From the NCBI GenBank assembly GCA_015067025.1, contig SVNC01000005.1:1-64000 (forward strand): DNA of 64,000 nucleotides. The letters run 5' to 3'. Both the position numbers and the translations under genes were made by a program. Shown here piece by piece: positions 41,089-50,677 of this stretch. This DNA comes from Oscillospiraceae bacterium. Lineage in GTDB: Bacteria > Bacillota > Clostridia > Oscillospirales > Ruminococcaceae. Numbering within the stretch: position 1 is the first letter of the stretch; every line of letters begins with the position of its first letter. The notes below the pieces were generated by a model that was not told the origin of the DNA, searched no databases, and was given only the letters and a program-made list of their open reading frames with translations.

Positions 41089-42396
41089 TTATCTTCCGTA
41101 TATTATAGCATCGAGAAGTTCATATCCATCCGTAGGAACAGCCTTCAGCTTTGTTCCAAGTACCTCTTCTACATCTGACACAGTCTTGTCATCTAAAAAG
41201 AGGTCACATCCGCTTTTCAGCATATTTTCTGTAATCAGCAGATAGTCGCCAAGCTCACTCTTATAAGGAGAGAGCTGATTTATAATATCTCCTGCGGTGA
41301 TAAGTCCTGCAACAGTAATAGATTCACCGAAAAAGTCGTTTATTATCGTATATACGTTTACCTTTGTATTCGGAAAATCGTTTTCTATCATATCCGCAAG
41401 GGATTTAAGCAGGGGAGAGGCAAGCACACCCGTAGCGATTGATACTCTTCTTTCCTCGCTGTCGGTTTCGTTATATTCTCTTTTGATGCGTAAAGCGTCA
41501 ACGAATTCCTTTAGCAGACTTGCACACATTCCGACGCCGTTTTCAAACTGGTCAAAATCCTCATAGTATTCATAATCAGGCATCGGCTTTTCAGCAAGCA
41601 GGAAAAATTCATCTGAGGGATAAACTACTCTTGTGTGATATTTTTCATACATCATATCTCCAAAAAGCTCTATGGTTTTAAGTGCTTCGGTAGCAGATTC
41701 CTTATCAAAAAGCTTAAGCTTAGGTAAGTTGTCTCTGAATTTTGTAAGTCCTACAGGAACGATAGCAACGCTTTTCACCGCAGGGAACAGACTGCAAAGA
41801 TCTGTAAGAGTTCTTTCCAGCTCCTTGCCGTCATTAAAGCCGGGGACAAGCACTATCTGGGTGTTTAGTTCTATACCTGCACCTGCCATTTTATAAAGAT
41901 ACTGCAGGCATTTTCCTGCATTGGGATTACAGGTCATCTGTGCTCTCAGCTCGGGATTTGTTGTATGCACCGAGATGTTCATCGGCAGCTTCATTTTTAT
42001 AATTCTCTCTACATCGCTATCGCTTAGATTTGTCATAGTGATGTAGTTACCTTGCAGAAAGCTCAGTCTTGAGTCGTCGTCCTTGAAGTAGAGAGTGTCT
42101 CTCATACCCTTTGGCATCTGATTTATAAAGCAGAATATACAGTTGTTTTTGCAATGCTGTTTTTTATCCATAAGATAGGTTTCAAATTCAAGACCTAAAT
42201 CTTCGTATTCTTTTTTCTTTACCTTTACTGTACGGCGATCAAGCCCGATTACAAGCTTCAAATCTGAAGCGTAAAACTGATAATCAAGCACATCGTTTAT
42301 TTCATTGTCGTTTATAGTTATCAGAGTATCTCCTGCCTTTATTCCTGCTTTATCTGCAGGAGAGCGGGGAATGACTGACATTATCCTTACTGACAT
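41089..42396 (-). CDS. DUF512 protein (PDZ plus radical SAM-like Fe-S)
   Basis: 435 residues. An N-terminal PDZ-like unit (VIPRSPADKAGIKAGDTLIT, 8-27) is followed by a Cys motif CKNNCIFCF (CxxxCxxC, radical SAM type), then MPKGMRDTLYFKDDDSRLSF and the DUF512 region (VPVGLTKFRDNLPKLKLFDK). The family sits next to der in most Clostridia and its reaction is unknown. It is the first gene of the operon to gpsA. Confidence 0.92.
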   Translation of the reverse strand: MSVRIMSVIPRSPADKAGIKAGDTLITINDNEINDVLDYQFYASDLKLVIGLDRRTVKVKKKEYEDLGLEFETYLMDKKQHCKNNCIFCFINQMPKGMRDTLYFKDDDSRLSFLQGNYITMTNLSDSDVERIIKMKLPMNISVHTTNPELRAQMTCNPNAGKCLQYLYKMAGAGIELNTQIVLVPGFNDGKELERTLTDLCSLFPAVKSVAIVPVGLTKFRDNLPKLKLFDKESATEALKTIELFGDMMYEKYHTRVVYPSDEFFLLAEKPMPDYEYYEDFDQFENGVGMCASLLKEFVDALRIKREYNETDSEERRVSIATGVLASPLLKSLADMIENDFPNTKVNVYTIINDFFGESITVAGLITAGDIINQLSPYKSELGDYLLITENMLKSGCDLFLDDKTVSDVEEVLGTKLKAVPTDGYELLDAIIYGR

Positions 42397-42497
42397 TGCT
42401 CTTTCGCCTTTCCGTAAAGTATCTTGCTTCTGCTATTCAACAGACCATACATAATATATTATACACTTTATTTTTGCCATAGTCAACAGTAAACACA

Positions 42498-42530
42498 TAA
42501 AAAAACAGCAGTACCTTTCGGTACTGCTGT
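42498..42530 (-). terminator. rpmF terminator
   Basis: On the minus strand ACAGCAGTACC (42530-42520) pairs with GGTACTGCTGT (42515-42505) over a 4-base loop, followed by a T run. It ends the rpmF transcript. Confidence 0.9.
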
Positions 42531-42554
42531 CACAACTTTTGAGTTTACAAGCAA

Positions 42555-42740
42555 TTAAGCATCGCCGCGAGCGATAACTTCCTTACCCTTGTAATAACCA
42601 CAGTTGCCGCATACTCTGTGAGCGAGCTTTAATTCACCACACTGAGTGCAACGTGAGAATGCAGGTGCGGATAGCTTCCATACCTGTGAACGTCTCTTAT
42701 CACGTCTTGCCTTTGATACTTTTCTCTTTGGAACTGCCAT
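42555..42740 (-). CDS. rpmF: 50S ribosomal protein L32
   Basis: 61 residues starting [20 protein letters not shown], with a four-Cys zinc site (CTQCGELK and CGNCGYY). Full length for the family. SD GGGGGTG precedes ATG 42740. It ends at a strong terminator. Confidence 0.97.
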   Translation of the reverse strand: MAVPKRKVSKARRDKRRSQVWKLSAPAFSRCTQCGELKLAHRVCGNCGYYKGKEVIARGDA

Positions 42741-42846
42741 TTTAGCACCCCCCTCTGATGTTCATAATCATAAAATCGCTATTTAACAATAGCCGGAAAA
42801 CTAACACGACTAATATTATACAGCAAGATTTCTGATTTGTCAACAC

Positions 42847-43254
42847 TTATTTGAGATATTTTTTAATATTTTCTGTTAAATCATCAACATCTGCGGAAAT
42901 TGTGAAGGTAACTGTTGTGTTTTCACCGCTTACAGTAGCGATCTTGTCGAACATTTCGCCAACCTTGTCAAGGTCACGGCCAACAATTCTTAAGATACCA
43001 TCAACGAAAATATCTGTGCAGTCATAGTTAGAAGCGAGTAAGCCGGAAACGAAGCCTGCCATTTCATCGTAGTTAGCAATCTTGTAATCTTCAATGTTGA
43101 TAAGACGAACCTTATGATAAATGTCTATGTTCAGGGAAGAACCAAGCTGAATAGCAACTACGTTGCCCTTGCTTGCCTGTTCTGCACTGTGGATAGCTTC
43201 GATAAGTAATTTTGTTTTACCTGCGCCTTTTTTTCCTGCAATAAGTTTAACCAT
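42847..43254 (-). CDS. Small P-loop ATP-binding protein
   Basis: 135 residues with a Walker A GKKGAGKTK at 7-15 and a Walker B-like CTDIFVDGILRIV. It is short and has no other domain. Similar small ATPases next to rpmF occur in Oscillospiraceae but have no function I know. It lies between pgi and rpmF. Confidence 0.7.
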   Translation of the reverse strand: MVKLIAGKKGAGKTKLLIEAIHSAEQASKGNVVAIQLGSSLNIDIYHKVRLINIEDYKIANYDEMAGFVSGLLASNYDCTDIFVDGILRIVGRDLDKVGEMFDKIATVSGENTTVTFTISADVDDLTENIKKYLK

Positions 43255-43302
43255 ATTAAAGTCCTCCGTTTTTTGCGGCAGAGTCGCCGTTTAATATAAT
43301 AA

Positions 43303-43323
43303 AAATCAGCAAGCTGATTTATT
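43303..43323 (-). terminator. pgi terminator
   Basis: AAATCAGC (43303-43310) and GCTGATTT (43313-43320) are a perfect 8-bp repeat around AA, followed on the minus strand by TTATTAT. It overlaps the pgi stop. Confidence 0.65.
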
Positions 43324-44659
43324 ATCCGATTTTTGCTTCAAGCTCAGCCTTAGCTGCTTCATAACCGGGCTTACCGAGAAGAGCGAACATATTCTTCTTG
43401 TAGCTTTCAACGCCGGGCTGGTCAAAGGGATTTACGCCAAGCATATAGCCGGAGATTGCACAAGCCTTTTCAAAGAAGTAAATAAGGTAGCCGAGTTCGT
43501 TTTCGTTTACTTCAGGCATTTCGAGTACCATATTGGGTGTGCCGCCTTCAGTGTGGGCGATAATAGTACCTTCATAAGCCTTCTGATTAACAACCGACAT
43601 ATTCTGATTTGATAAGAAGTTCAGACCGTCGCCGTTTGTAGGATCGTTCTTTAAGAAGAAATCCTTCTGAGCCTTGCCGATGTGAACGACTGTTTCAAAT
43701 AAGATCTTAGAGCCGTCCTGAATGAACTGACCGAGTGAGTGAAGGTCTGTTGAGAAAGTAGCTGCTGAAGGGAATAAGCCCTTGCCATCCTTGCCTTCGC
43801 TTTCGCCGAAGAGCTGCTTGAACCATTCGCACATCATAACGAATGAGTTTTCGTATGCAATGAGCATTTCAACCTTAAAGCCCTTGTTTAAAAGAATGTT
43901 ACGATATGCAGCATATCTGTAGCAATGGTTCTTTTCAATATCACATACTGCGAAATCTTCTCTTGCCTTTGCGGCACCTGCCATAAGAGCGTCAATATCA
44001 CAACCTGCACAAGCAATAGGAAGTAAACCAACCGCTGTGAGAACAGAGAAACGACCGCCTACGTCATCGGGAATAACGAAGCTTTCGTAGCCCTTTGCGT
44101 CTGCAAGCTCCTTGAGTGTACCTCTTGCCTTGTCAGTTGTAGCGTAGATTCTGCTTCTTGCACCTTCTTCACCGTATCTTTCTTCGAGTAATTCTCTGAA
44201 TACTCTGAAAGCTAAAGCGGGTTCTGTTGTCGTGCCTGACTTTGATATAATATTTACTGAGAAATCCTTATCCTTTACGATTTCGATAATTTCATTTAAA
44301 TATGTGGGGCTGATGCTGTTACCTACAAAGTAGATCTGAGGTGTATCCTTGCAAAGTGAGTTGTAAAGTGTGGACTTTAATAACTCGATTGCTGCTCTTG
44401 CACCGAGGTAAGAACCGCCGATACCTATTACTAAAAGAACCTTGCTGTCAGACTTTATCTTTTCAGCAGCCTTCTTGATTCTCTCAAATTCTTCCTTGTC
44501 ATAGTTTACAGGAAGGTCTACCCAACCTAAAAAGTCGTTGCCGAGACCGCTCTTGTTTGCAACAAGCTCGTGTGCAGCCTTTACTAAAGGCTCAATACCC
44601 TTGAGCTCATCAGGTCTTACGACGTCTTTTAAGTATTTGTCGTTCAGTGTGATTGCCAT
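43322..44659 (-). CDS. pgi: Glucose-6-phosphate isomerase
   Basis: 445 residues, the short bacterial form. [35 protein letters not shown] (signature 1), the catalytic Glu area, and the end [29 protein letters not shown] (split signature 2) are all present. It interconverts glucose-6-phosphate and fructose-6-phosphate in glycolysis. Single gene with its own terminator. Confidence 0.95.
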   Translation of the reverse strand: MAITLNDKYLKDVVRPDELKGIEPLVKAAHELVANKSGLGNDFLGWVDLPVNYDKEEFERIKKAAEKIKSDSKVLLVIGIGGSYLGARAAIELLKSTLYNSLCKDTPQIYFVGNSISPTYLNEIIEIVKDKDFSVNIISKSGTTTEPALAFRVFRELLEERYGEEGARSRIYATTDKARGTLKELADAKGYESFVIPDDVGGRFSVLTAVGLLPIACAGCDIDALMAGAAKAREDFAVCDIEKNHCYRYAAYRNILLNKGFKVEMLIAYENSFVMMCEWFKQLFGESEGKDGKGLFPSAATFSTDLHSLGQFIQDGSKILFETVVHIGKAQKDFFLKNDPTNGDGLNFLSNQNMSVVNQKAYEGTIIAHTEGGTPNMVLEMPEVNENELGYLIYFFEKACAISGYMLGVNPFDQPGVESYKKNMFALLGKPGYEAAKAELEAKIG

Positions 44660-44868
44660 TTTCGTATTCTCTCCTTAACTTTTCTACTCCATTATTGTAT
44701 AAACACAAAGTGTAAACATTAAAAAAGCACTATATTCTGTTTCTTTTTATACCTACTTGTTTACATTTAATATTATAGCGAAAATCACTCGCTTTTGCAA
44801 GATGTTTTCATCTAATGACAAACTTTTGTTTAAAACTGACAAATAAATGTTTTGGTTTTTGTGCAATA

Positions 44869-46026
44869 TTAAATAGCAAAAATTTTTGATAAAATTATGA
44901 AAAATGCTTTCCAAAACGACATTTCTTCTATCTCGTAAACCGATATAATATCGCTTTCGAAAATGATTTCATCATAAAGTGTTGCCGTCACTTTACCGAC
45001 TGTCTGACCACAGTTTACGGGAGCGGTCAGTTTTTCGGCCACTGTATACTTATAACTTACATCCGAAGAGCTGCCCTTAGGTATCACCATTGTAACCAGT
45101 CTTTTAATTCTTATATCAGCCTCTTTTTTGAGCCCCTTGTCAACCTCTACGGGTATAAGCTTACTGCTATCGGCAACCGCTTTATAAAGCTCGAATTCGT
45201 TAAATCCGTAATCAAGCAGACTTTCGCAAGCGTCAAACCTCTCGTTATCCTCTTTGCAACCGAGTGAAACCGCACAGATAGTCATATTTCCACGCTTTGC
45301 CCATACCGCAAGACAGCATCCCGCATTATCGGTAGTCCCTGTTTTACCGCCGATTATGCCGTTATAATATCTCATCAGTTTGTTTGTGTTTAATAGCTGA
45401 GCCGCCTTATCACCCTCTCTTACGTAATCAAGCCTTGTGTTGAAAAATTCGTTATAGTAATCATACCTGCTGATTTCTCCGCAAAGTAAGGCTATATCGT
45501 AGGCAGTGGTGTAATGACCGTCCTCATCGTAGCCTACACAGTTTTTGTAGCAGGTATCATTCATACCAAGCTCTTTTGCCCTGTCGTTCATAAGACGGAC
45601 AAATTCCATTTCGCTTCCTGCGATATGCTCACAAAGTGCGGTAGTAGCGTCATTTGCCGACGCTATGACCACTGATTTTATAATATCCCTTGCCGACATT
45701 TCTTCATTCGGCATAAGCCATATTACAGAGCCGTCACGACTGCTTGCGTATGCTGAGCATCTTATGGTGTCGTCAAAGGAAAGTCTGCCAGCCTCCATTT
45801 TCTCCGCCCAGATGAGCATACACATAAGCTTTGTGACTGACGCCATAGGCAGCTTTTCTCTGCCGTTATGCTCATACAAAACCTGACCTGTACTGCATTC
45901 TGTTACAATAGCGGATTTTGATGAAAGTATATCGGGCTTGTTTTCTTCCTCAGCATAGCAGGGGATAAAGCAGGAAAGCATTATACCGCCTGCAATGATA
46001 AACCCCGTAATCTTTTTTAAAAGCAT
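44869..46026 (-). CDS. D-alanyl-D-alanine carboxypeptidase (DacF-like PBP)
   Basis: 385 residues: signal peptide (1-25), then the S11 peptidase domain with active-site Ser in ASVTKL (SxxK), SAN in SANDATTAL and KTG in GGKTGTTDNAG. A PBP5-type C-terminal part (about 290-365) and a hydrophobic end (WKAFFIILSKIFAI) follow. It trims D-Ala from peptidoglycan stem peptides outside the membrane; the DacF type is expressed in sporulation, though this is not shown here. Confidence 0.92.
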   Translation of the reverse strand: MLLKKITGFIIAGGIMLSCFIPCYAEEENKPDILSSKSAIVTECSTGQVLYEHNGREKLPMASVTKLMCMLIWAEKMEAGRLSFDDTIRCSAYASSRDGSVIWLMPNEEMSARDIIKSVVIASANDATTALCEHIAGSEMEFVRLMNDRAKELGMNDTCYKNCVGYDEDGHYTTAYDIALLCGEISRYDYYNEFFNTRLDYVREGDKAAQLLNTNKLMRYYNGIIGGKTGTTDNAGCCLAVWAKRGNMTICAVSLGCKEDNERFDACESLLDYGFNEFELYKAVADSSKLIPVEVDKGLKKEADIRIKRLVTMVIPKGSSSDVSYKYTVAEKLTAPVNCGQTVGKVTATLYDEIIFESDIISVYEIEEMSFWKAFFIILSKIFAI

Positions 46027-46143
46027 TATAATAACCTCTTTTCAGTTTTTTTAGATTATATGTAGCTTTTGTCCGTATTTTTCCTGAATAATTAAAATAA
46101 AAGCGGTAAAAATAAGACTATATTTTTCTTTAGGTGGTGAATT

Positions 46144-46569
46144 ATGAACTGTAAAATTGCTTTACCGATGAAGCTTTTTATGCTTTTCTGTTACGGTGGG
46201 GGATTGTATACGATCGTAGAGCTATTATTCAGAGGTCACAGTCATCCGAGTATGTTTATTTTAGGCGGACTTTGTTTTATACTTATCGGCGGAATAAATA
46301 AGGTCTATCCCGATATGTCGTTATTACTCCAGATGGGTATTTCGGCAATAATAATAACGGTGCTTGAATTTATCTGCGGATGTATCGTGAACCTGTGGCT
46401 TTTAATGGACGTGTGGAATTATGAAGAAATGCCCTTCAATCTACTCGGACAGGTATGTCTTATTTTTACTGTGGCATGGTTTTTTCTCTCTCTTGTAGGG
46501 ATAGTGGCTGATGATTTTCTCCGCTGGAAATTATTCGATGAAGAAAAGCCAAAATATAAAATTATATGA
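46144..46569 (+). CDS. Putative ABC permease-like membrane protein (CmpB family)
   Basis: 141 residues with four hydrophobic helices. MFLGG-like FILGGLCFILIGGINK, LEFICGCIVN and the signature MDVWNYEEMPFNLLGQVCLI match PF06541, named putative ABC permease although no ATPase partner is normally found. GGTGGTGA precedes ATG 46144. Single gene; function unknown. Confidence 0.85.
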   Translation: MNCKIALPMKLFMLFCYGGGLYTIVELLFRGHSHPSMFILGGLCFILIGGINKVYPDMSLLLQMGISAIIITVLEFICGCIVNLWLLMDVWNYEEMPFNLLGQVCLIFTVAWFFLSLVGIVADDFLRWKLFDEEKPKYKII

Positions 46570-46571
46570 AA

Positions 46572-46606
46572 TTATCCTGACAGAAAACTGTCAGGATAAA
46601 TTTTTG
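46572..46606. terminator. Bidirectional terminator
   Basis: TTATCCTGACAG (46572-46583) pairs with CTGTCAGGATAA (46588-46599), AAAA loop, T run. Confidence 0.9.
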
Positions 46607-46611
46607 GTGTT

Positions 46612-47241
46612 TTATTGTTTTTCGCTTAATAATTCCACAAAATGCTGAAGTAAAGCTGGATTTCTTACCAGCACAGGACCTATAAGATGCGTGCCGTAGA
46701 AATTGCCTTCCTGTATGCCTTCATTTTTATCATCAGCAGTGTTTCCGCATCCTTCGAGCATCTCACAGAAAGGATTTTTGATACCCTTTATTTCACTCGC
46801 CTTGTTTATAAAGCCTATAAGAGTATCTTCGCAGAATTTACATTTACTCTTTGCATCTGTAACAGTTCTCTGATCGCTTTCTTCGGTATAAAAATCGAAT
46901 AAACCTAAAGCTTCATATTCCTTTTTATTGCAGTCTGTGATAGTCTTTCCAAACATCTCGAAACTGTTACCTGTAGCAAGAACTGTTTTTCCACTGTCTA
47001 AAGCTTTTGATAAAGCTTTTTTATAAGGCATCAGATACTGAAGAGCCACCTTCTGATTTCTTTCGGTTCCTGAGCCTATATAGATAAGATCATATTGCGA
47101 AAAATCAAACTCCTCACCGATTGAAAGTTTATCAACTGTAACTTCAATTCCTTTTTCCTTAAGTCCTCTTTCAAGCACACATAAGTTTCCGTACTCGCCG
47201 TAAAGATTTAGTAGGTCGTAAAATAGATGCAGTATCTTCAT
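46612..47241 (-). CDS. GatD-like glutamine amidotransferase, catalytic residues missing
   Basis: 209 residues of the CobB/CobQ-like class I amidotransferase fold that pairs with MurT to amidate D-Glu of lipid II. The start MKILHLFYDLLNLYGEYGN and YDLIYIGSGTERNQ are typical of GatD. The nucleophile loop, usually L/A-x-C-G-G-x-Q, reads VLATGNSFEMFG, so Cys is Thr. The region GTYLHGPLLPKNP of known GatD reads GTHLIGPVLVRNP, so the usual His is Ile. I checked both in the DNA. The protein may be inactive in glutaminase, use another centre, or be structural. It follows murT by one base. Confidence 0.8.
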   Translation of the reverse strand: MKILHLFYDLLNLYGEYGNLCVLERGLKEKGIEVTVDKLSIGEEFDFSQYDLIYIGSGTERNQKVALQYLMPYKKALSKALDSGKTVLATGNSFEMFGKTITDCNKKEYEALGLFDFYTEESDQRTVTDAKSKCKFCEDTLIGFINKASEIKGIKNPFCEMLEGCGNTADDKNEGIQEGNFYGTHLIGPVLVRNPALLQHFVELLSEKQ

Positions 47242-47242
47242 A

Positions 47243-48595
47243 TTACTCTACCTCCTTTTCTTCTTCGGGCTTTATTATTTCTACTTTAGGTAAGAATTTA
47301 TGCTTATCAGAAAAGCAGGTCACTGTATAAAGCTTTCCGTGATTTATCTTTGCCGCCGCATCAATTCCTTCATCAATGCTTTCGTTTACAATAAGCCTTG
47401 AGCTGTCAATATCGGTAAAGGAAAATCTCAGCTTTAAATCCTCAGCGTGTTTACCAAGTAGATAAATTCGTTTTATATAGTCTTTATCCAGCATACCGAA
47501 ATCTATATCCCACAGCCAGCTTGTTTCACCGGTGCTGTATCTTCGGCTTATGGAGTCAACGATAATAATTACCGCACACTCTTCCTTTTGTCTTACGATA
47601 TATTCAAGAGAACGGTCGTAGGATACGGAGTTTTCGTGTTTTGATAAAAGGAACGTGCCCTTTGTTTCACCGAGTCTGTACTGTACTACTCTGCCGTTTT
47701 TGAGAATGTAATTTGATATGCACTTTGAAATGAAATCTCCGTCAATACCTGCGATAGAGCAGATAGTAAAGGCGGCAAGGATGTTGTAGACGTTATAAAT
47801 GCTCTTGAAAGCAAGCTTTATATCATATTTATCATTTATTGTTATAACACCGCTGTCAAGGTCAGCTTTTGTTACCGTATATGCGGTATCATTCTTTTTA
47901 TGACCGCAGGCTTCACAGTTGTAGCTGCCGATATGATTATAGTGATAATAATCATATTTCATAGGAGCTTTACAGTTGGGGCAGAATTTTCCGTCGTCAT
48001 ATATGCCTGTGTTTTTATCCGTACTGAAATCCTGCTTGTTCATACCGAACCATATTGTGTTTTCTTTGCCGAAGCCGTAAAGAGAAACTAAAGGATCGTC
48101 AGCGTTTATGATAAGTGTGGATTCTTCTCTTATGCCCTTTTTAACGTCTTCGTATACCCATTCGTGATGAGCATTTCTTGTAAGCTGGTCACGGTAAAGA
48201 TTGGTTATAACGTAATGAGTAGGAGCAAAGTGCTTGAAGGAATGTTTTGCATATCTTTCATCTGTTTCAAGAAGCAGAGCGTCAGCCTTCATCTTACCAC
48301 CGAGAGTACATTTTGATAAAATGATACAGGTGATACCTGCTATCTGATTTGAACCCTTTTCGTTCCATACCACAGTTTTACCTGCACTTCTCATCGTGTG
48401 GGCGATCATTTCCACAGTTGAAGTCTTGCCGTTACTTCCCGTTACCGCAATAACAAGGGGAGGGAGCTTTACCTTCTTTAAAACGTCGGGATAAAGCTTT
48501 AAGGCGATTTCACCGGGAAGACTGCTGCCTCTGCCTATTATCCCAAGGAAAAATTTAAGTATCTTACATACGATTACTGCAAAAAACATCCGCAT
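47243..48595 (-). CDS. murT: MurT-like Mur ligase
   Basis: 450 residues: Mur ligase central domain with ATP loop VTGSNGKTSTVEMI (51-64), an inserted four-Cys zinc ribbon (CPNCKAPMKYDY to CEACG), and a C-terminal DUF1727 domain. In S. aureus MurT the catalytic-triad Asp is contributed near the DTSWIWD stretch; here the stretch is GETSWLWDID. MurT activates lipid II for amidation with ammonia from GatD. With the GatD changes, the usual ammonia route is doubtful here. SD GAAAGGA upstream of ATG 48595. Confidence 0.85.
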   Translation of the reverse strand: MRMFFAVIVCKILKFFLGIIGRGSSLPGEIALKLYPDVLKKVKLPPLVIAVTGSNGKTSTVEMIAHTMRSAGKTVVWNEKGSNQIAGITCIILSKCTLGGKMKADALLLETDERYAKHSFKHFAPTHYVITNLYRDQLTRNAHHEWVYEDVKKGIREESTLIINADDPLVSLYGFGKENTIWFGMNKQDFSTDKNTGIYDDGKFCPNCKAPMKYDYYHYNHIGSYNCEACGHKKNDTAYTVTKADLDSGVITINDKYDIKLAFKSIYNVYNILAAFTICSIAGIDGDFISKCISNYILKNGRVVQYRLGETKGTFLLSKHENSVSYDRSLEYIVRQKEECAVIIIVDSISRRYSTGETSWLWDIDFGMLDKDYIKRIYLLGKHAEDLKLRFSFTDIDSSRLIVNESIDEGIDAAAKINHGKLYTVTCFSDKHKFLPKVEIIKPEEEKEVE

Positions 48596-48785
48596 AATTC
48601 TGTTGTCCTTTCAAATTTCGCAATTACAATAATTATATCACATCGGACAGAATTTTTAAAGTGCTTTATAAGAAAAAATCCGCAAGCTCCAAAAAATAAT
48701 TTTCTCGGACTTAAAAATCTTGTCAAAAGTGAATATTTTTCTATCTAAAGAGATTATAAGGCAAGAAAAATAAAGTCTGCAGTGT

Positions 48786-48820
48786 TATAATTAAACTGTA
48801 AAATTAAAAATACGGCGTAT
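48786..48820 (+). promoter_or_regulatory. Likely fuc operon -10 box and operator
   Basis: TATAAT (48786-48791) has no good -35 partner, as in activated promoters. The palindrome ATACG-G-CGTAT (48810-48820), embedded in AAAATACGGCGTATATTTT, lies about 20 bases downstream and is a candidate binding site for a fucose regulator. The intergenic region 48596-48852 shows nothing else clear. Confidence 0.4.
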
Positions 48821-48852
48821 ATTTTACGTCTTAGCAGAAAGGAAATATAATT

Positions 48853-50655
48853 ATGGCAGAAAACAGACTTATCGGCGATTATCCCGTAATCGGTATCCGT
48901 CCCACTATCGACGGCAGAAGAGGTTGCCTCAAGGTAAGAGAATCCCTTGAAGAGCAGACGATGAATATGGCAAGATCCGCCGCAAAGCTTTTTGAAGAAA
49001 ATCTCCGTTATTCCAATGGTGAAAAGGTAAAGGTAGTTATTGCAGATACTACCATAGGCAGAGTTGCAGAGGCGGCTGCCTGTGCAGATAAATTCAAGAA
49101 GTGCGGTGTTGACATCACTCTTACAGTAACACCCTGCTGGTGCTACGGTGCAGAAACAATGGATATGGACCCTATGACAATAAAGGGTGTATGGGGCTTT
49201 AACGGTACAGAACGTCCGGGTGCTGTGTATCTTGCATCTGTTCTCGCGACACATGCACAGAAGGGTCTGCCTGCTTTTGGTATTTACGGTCACGATGTAT
49301 GTGAGGCTACTGATACAACTATCCCTGAAGACGTAAAGGAAAAGCTTTTACGCTTCGGCAGAGCGGCAATTGCCTGTGCTACAATGAGAGGTAAGTCCTA
49401 CCTTCAGATCGGCTCTATCTGCATGGGTATCGGTGGTTCTATTATTGATCCTGCCTTTATTGAAGAATATCTTGGTATGAGAGTAGAGTCTGTCGATGAA
49501 GCAGAGATCATCCGCCGAATGACAGAGGGTATCTACGATGAAGAGGAATACAAAAAGGCTCTTGCCTGGACAAAGGCAAAGTGCAAGGAAGGCTTTGACA
49601 AGAACCCCGAAGAGTTCCAGAAGTCAAGAGAAGAAAAGGACAAGGACTGGGAATTTGTTGTTAAGATGATGTGCATCATCAAGGACCTTATGAGCGGCAA
49701 TAAAAACCTCCCTGAAGGCAGAGAAGAGGAAATGGTAGGACACAATGCCATTGCCGCAGGCTTCCAGGGTCAGCGTCAGTGGACAGACTTCTATCCCAAT
49801 TGTGACTTCCCTGAAGCTATGCTCAATACATCTTTTGACTGGAATGGTGCAAGAGAGCCGTACATCCTTGCAACGGAAAACGATGTGCTTAACGGTCTTG
49901 GTATGCTCTTTATGAAGCTGCTTACAAACAGAGCACAGATATTTGCAGACGTTCGCACTTACTGGAGCCCTGAAGCTGTAAAGAAGGCTACAGGCTACGA
50001 TATCGAAGGCGTTGCGAAGCAGTCAGGCGGCTTTATCCACCTTATAAACTCAGGTGCGGCTTGCCTTGATGCCTGCGGTATGGCAAAGGACGAAAATGGT
50101 AATGCTGTAATGAAGCAGTGGTTTGATATGACGGAGAAGGATATCGACGCTATTCTTGACGCAACGACCTGGAACTATGCTGACGTAGGCTATTTCAGAG
50201 GCGGCGGATATTCCTCAAGATTTGTAACAGAAGCAGAAATGCCCGTTACTATGATAAGACTTAATCTTGTAAAGGGTCTCGGCCCTGTATTACAGATTGC
50301 AGAAGGCTGGACAGTAAAGCTTCCTGAAGAGGTTACAGATAAACTCTGGAAACGTACCGACTATACGTGGCCCTGCACATGGTTTGCTCCGAGAACAACC
50401 GGCAAGGGTGCATTTGCAACAGCTTATGACGTAATGAATAACTGGGGTGCAAATCACGGTGCAATAAGCTACGGACATATCGGTGCAGATCTTATCACAC
50501 TCTGCTCAATGCTCCGTATCCCCGTTTCAATGCACAACGTTCCTGAAGAAGACATCTTCCGTCCTGCTGCATGGAATGCCTTTGGTATGGATAAGGAAGG
50601 TCAGGATTACAGAGCTTGTCAGGCTTACGGCCCTATGTACAAGAATATCAGATAA
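48853..50655 (+). CDS. fucI: L-fucose isomerase
   Basis: 600 residues, full family length (about 590). It starts [20 protein letters not shown], followed by [20 protein letters not shown], the Mn-binding region [15 protein letters not shown], and [20 protein letters not shown]. It interconverts L-fucose and L-fuculose. It is first in the cluster fucI - kinase - fucU - fucA. SD AGAAAGGAA upstream of ATG 48853. Confidence 0.96.
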   Translation: MAENRLIGDYPVIGIRPTIDGRRGCLKVRESLEEQTMNMARSAAKLFEENLRYSNGEKVKVVIADTTIGRVAEAAACADKFKKCGVDITLTVTPCWCYGAETMDMDPMTIKGVWGFNGTERPGAVYLASVLATHAQKGLPAFGIYGHDVCEATDTTIPEDVKEKLLRFGRAAIACATMRGKSYLQIGSICMGIGGSIIDPAFIEEYLGMRVESVDEAEIIRRMTEGIYDEEEYKKALAWTKAKCKEGFDKNPEEFQKSREEKDKDWEFVVKMMCIIKDLMSGNKNLPEGREEEMVGHNAIAAGFQGQRQWTDFYPNCDFPEAMLNTSFDWNGAREPYILATENDVLNGLGMLFMKLLTNRAQIFADVRTYWSPEAVKKATGYDIEGVAKQSGGFIHLINSGAACLDACGMAKDENGNAVMKQWFDMTEKDIDAILDATTWNYADVGYFRGGGYSSRFVTEAEMPVTMIRLNLVKGLGPVLQIAEGWTVKLPEEVTDKLWKRTDYTWPCTWFAPRTTGKGAFATAYDVMNNWGANHGAISYGHIGADLITLCSMLRIPVSMHNVPEEDIFRPAAWNAFGMDKEGQDYRACQAYGPMYKNIR

Positions 50656-50677
50656 ATAACCTGAAAGGAAATGTTAT

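Noticed and set aside
44660-44868. Gene or RNA between pgi and the carboxypeptidase gene
   Set aside because: AT-rich with no supported ORF, no strong hairpin and only weak promoter-like boxes.
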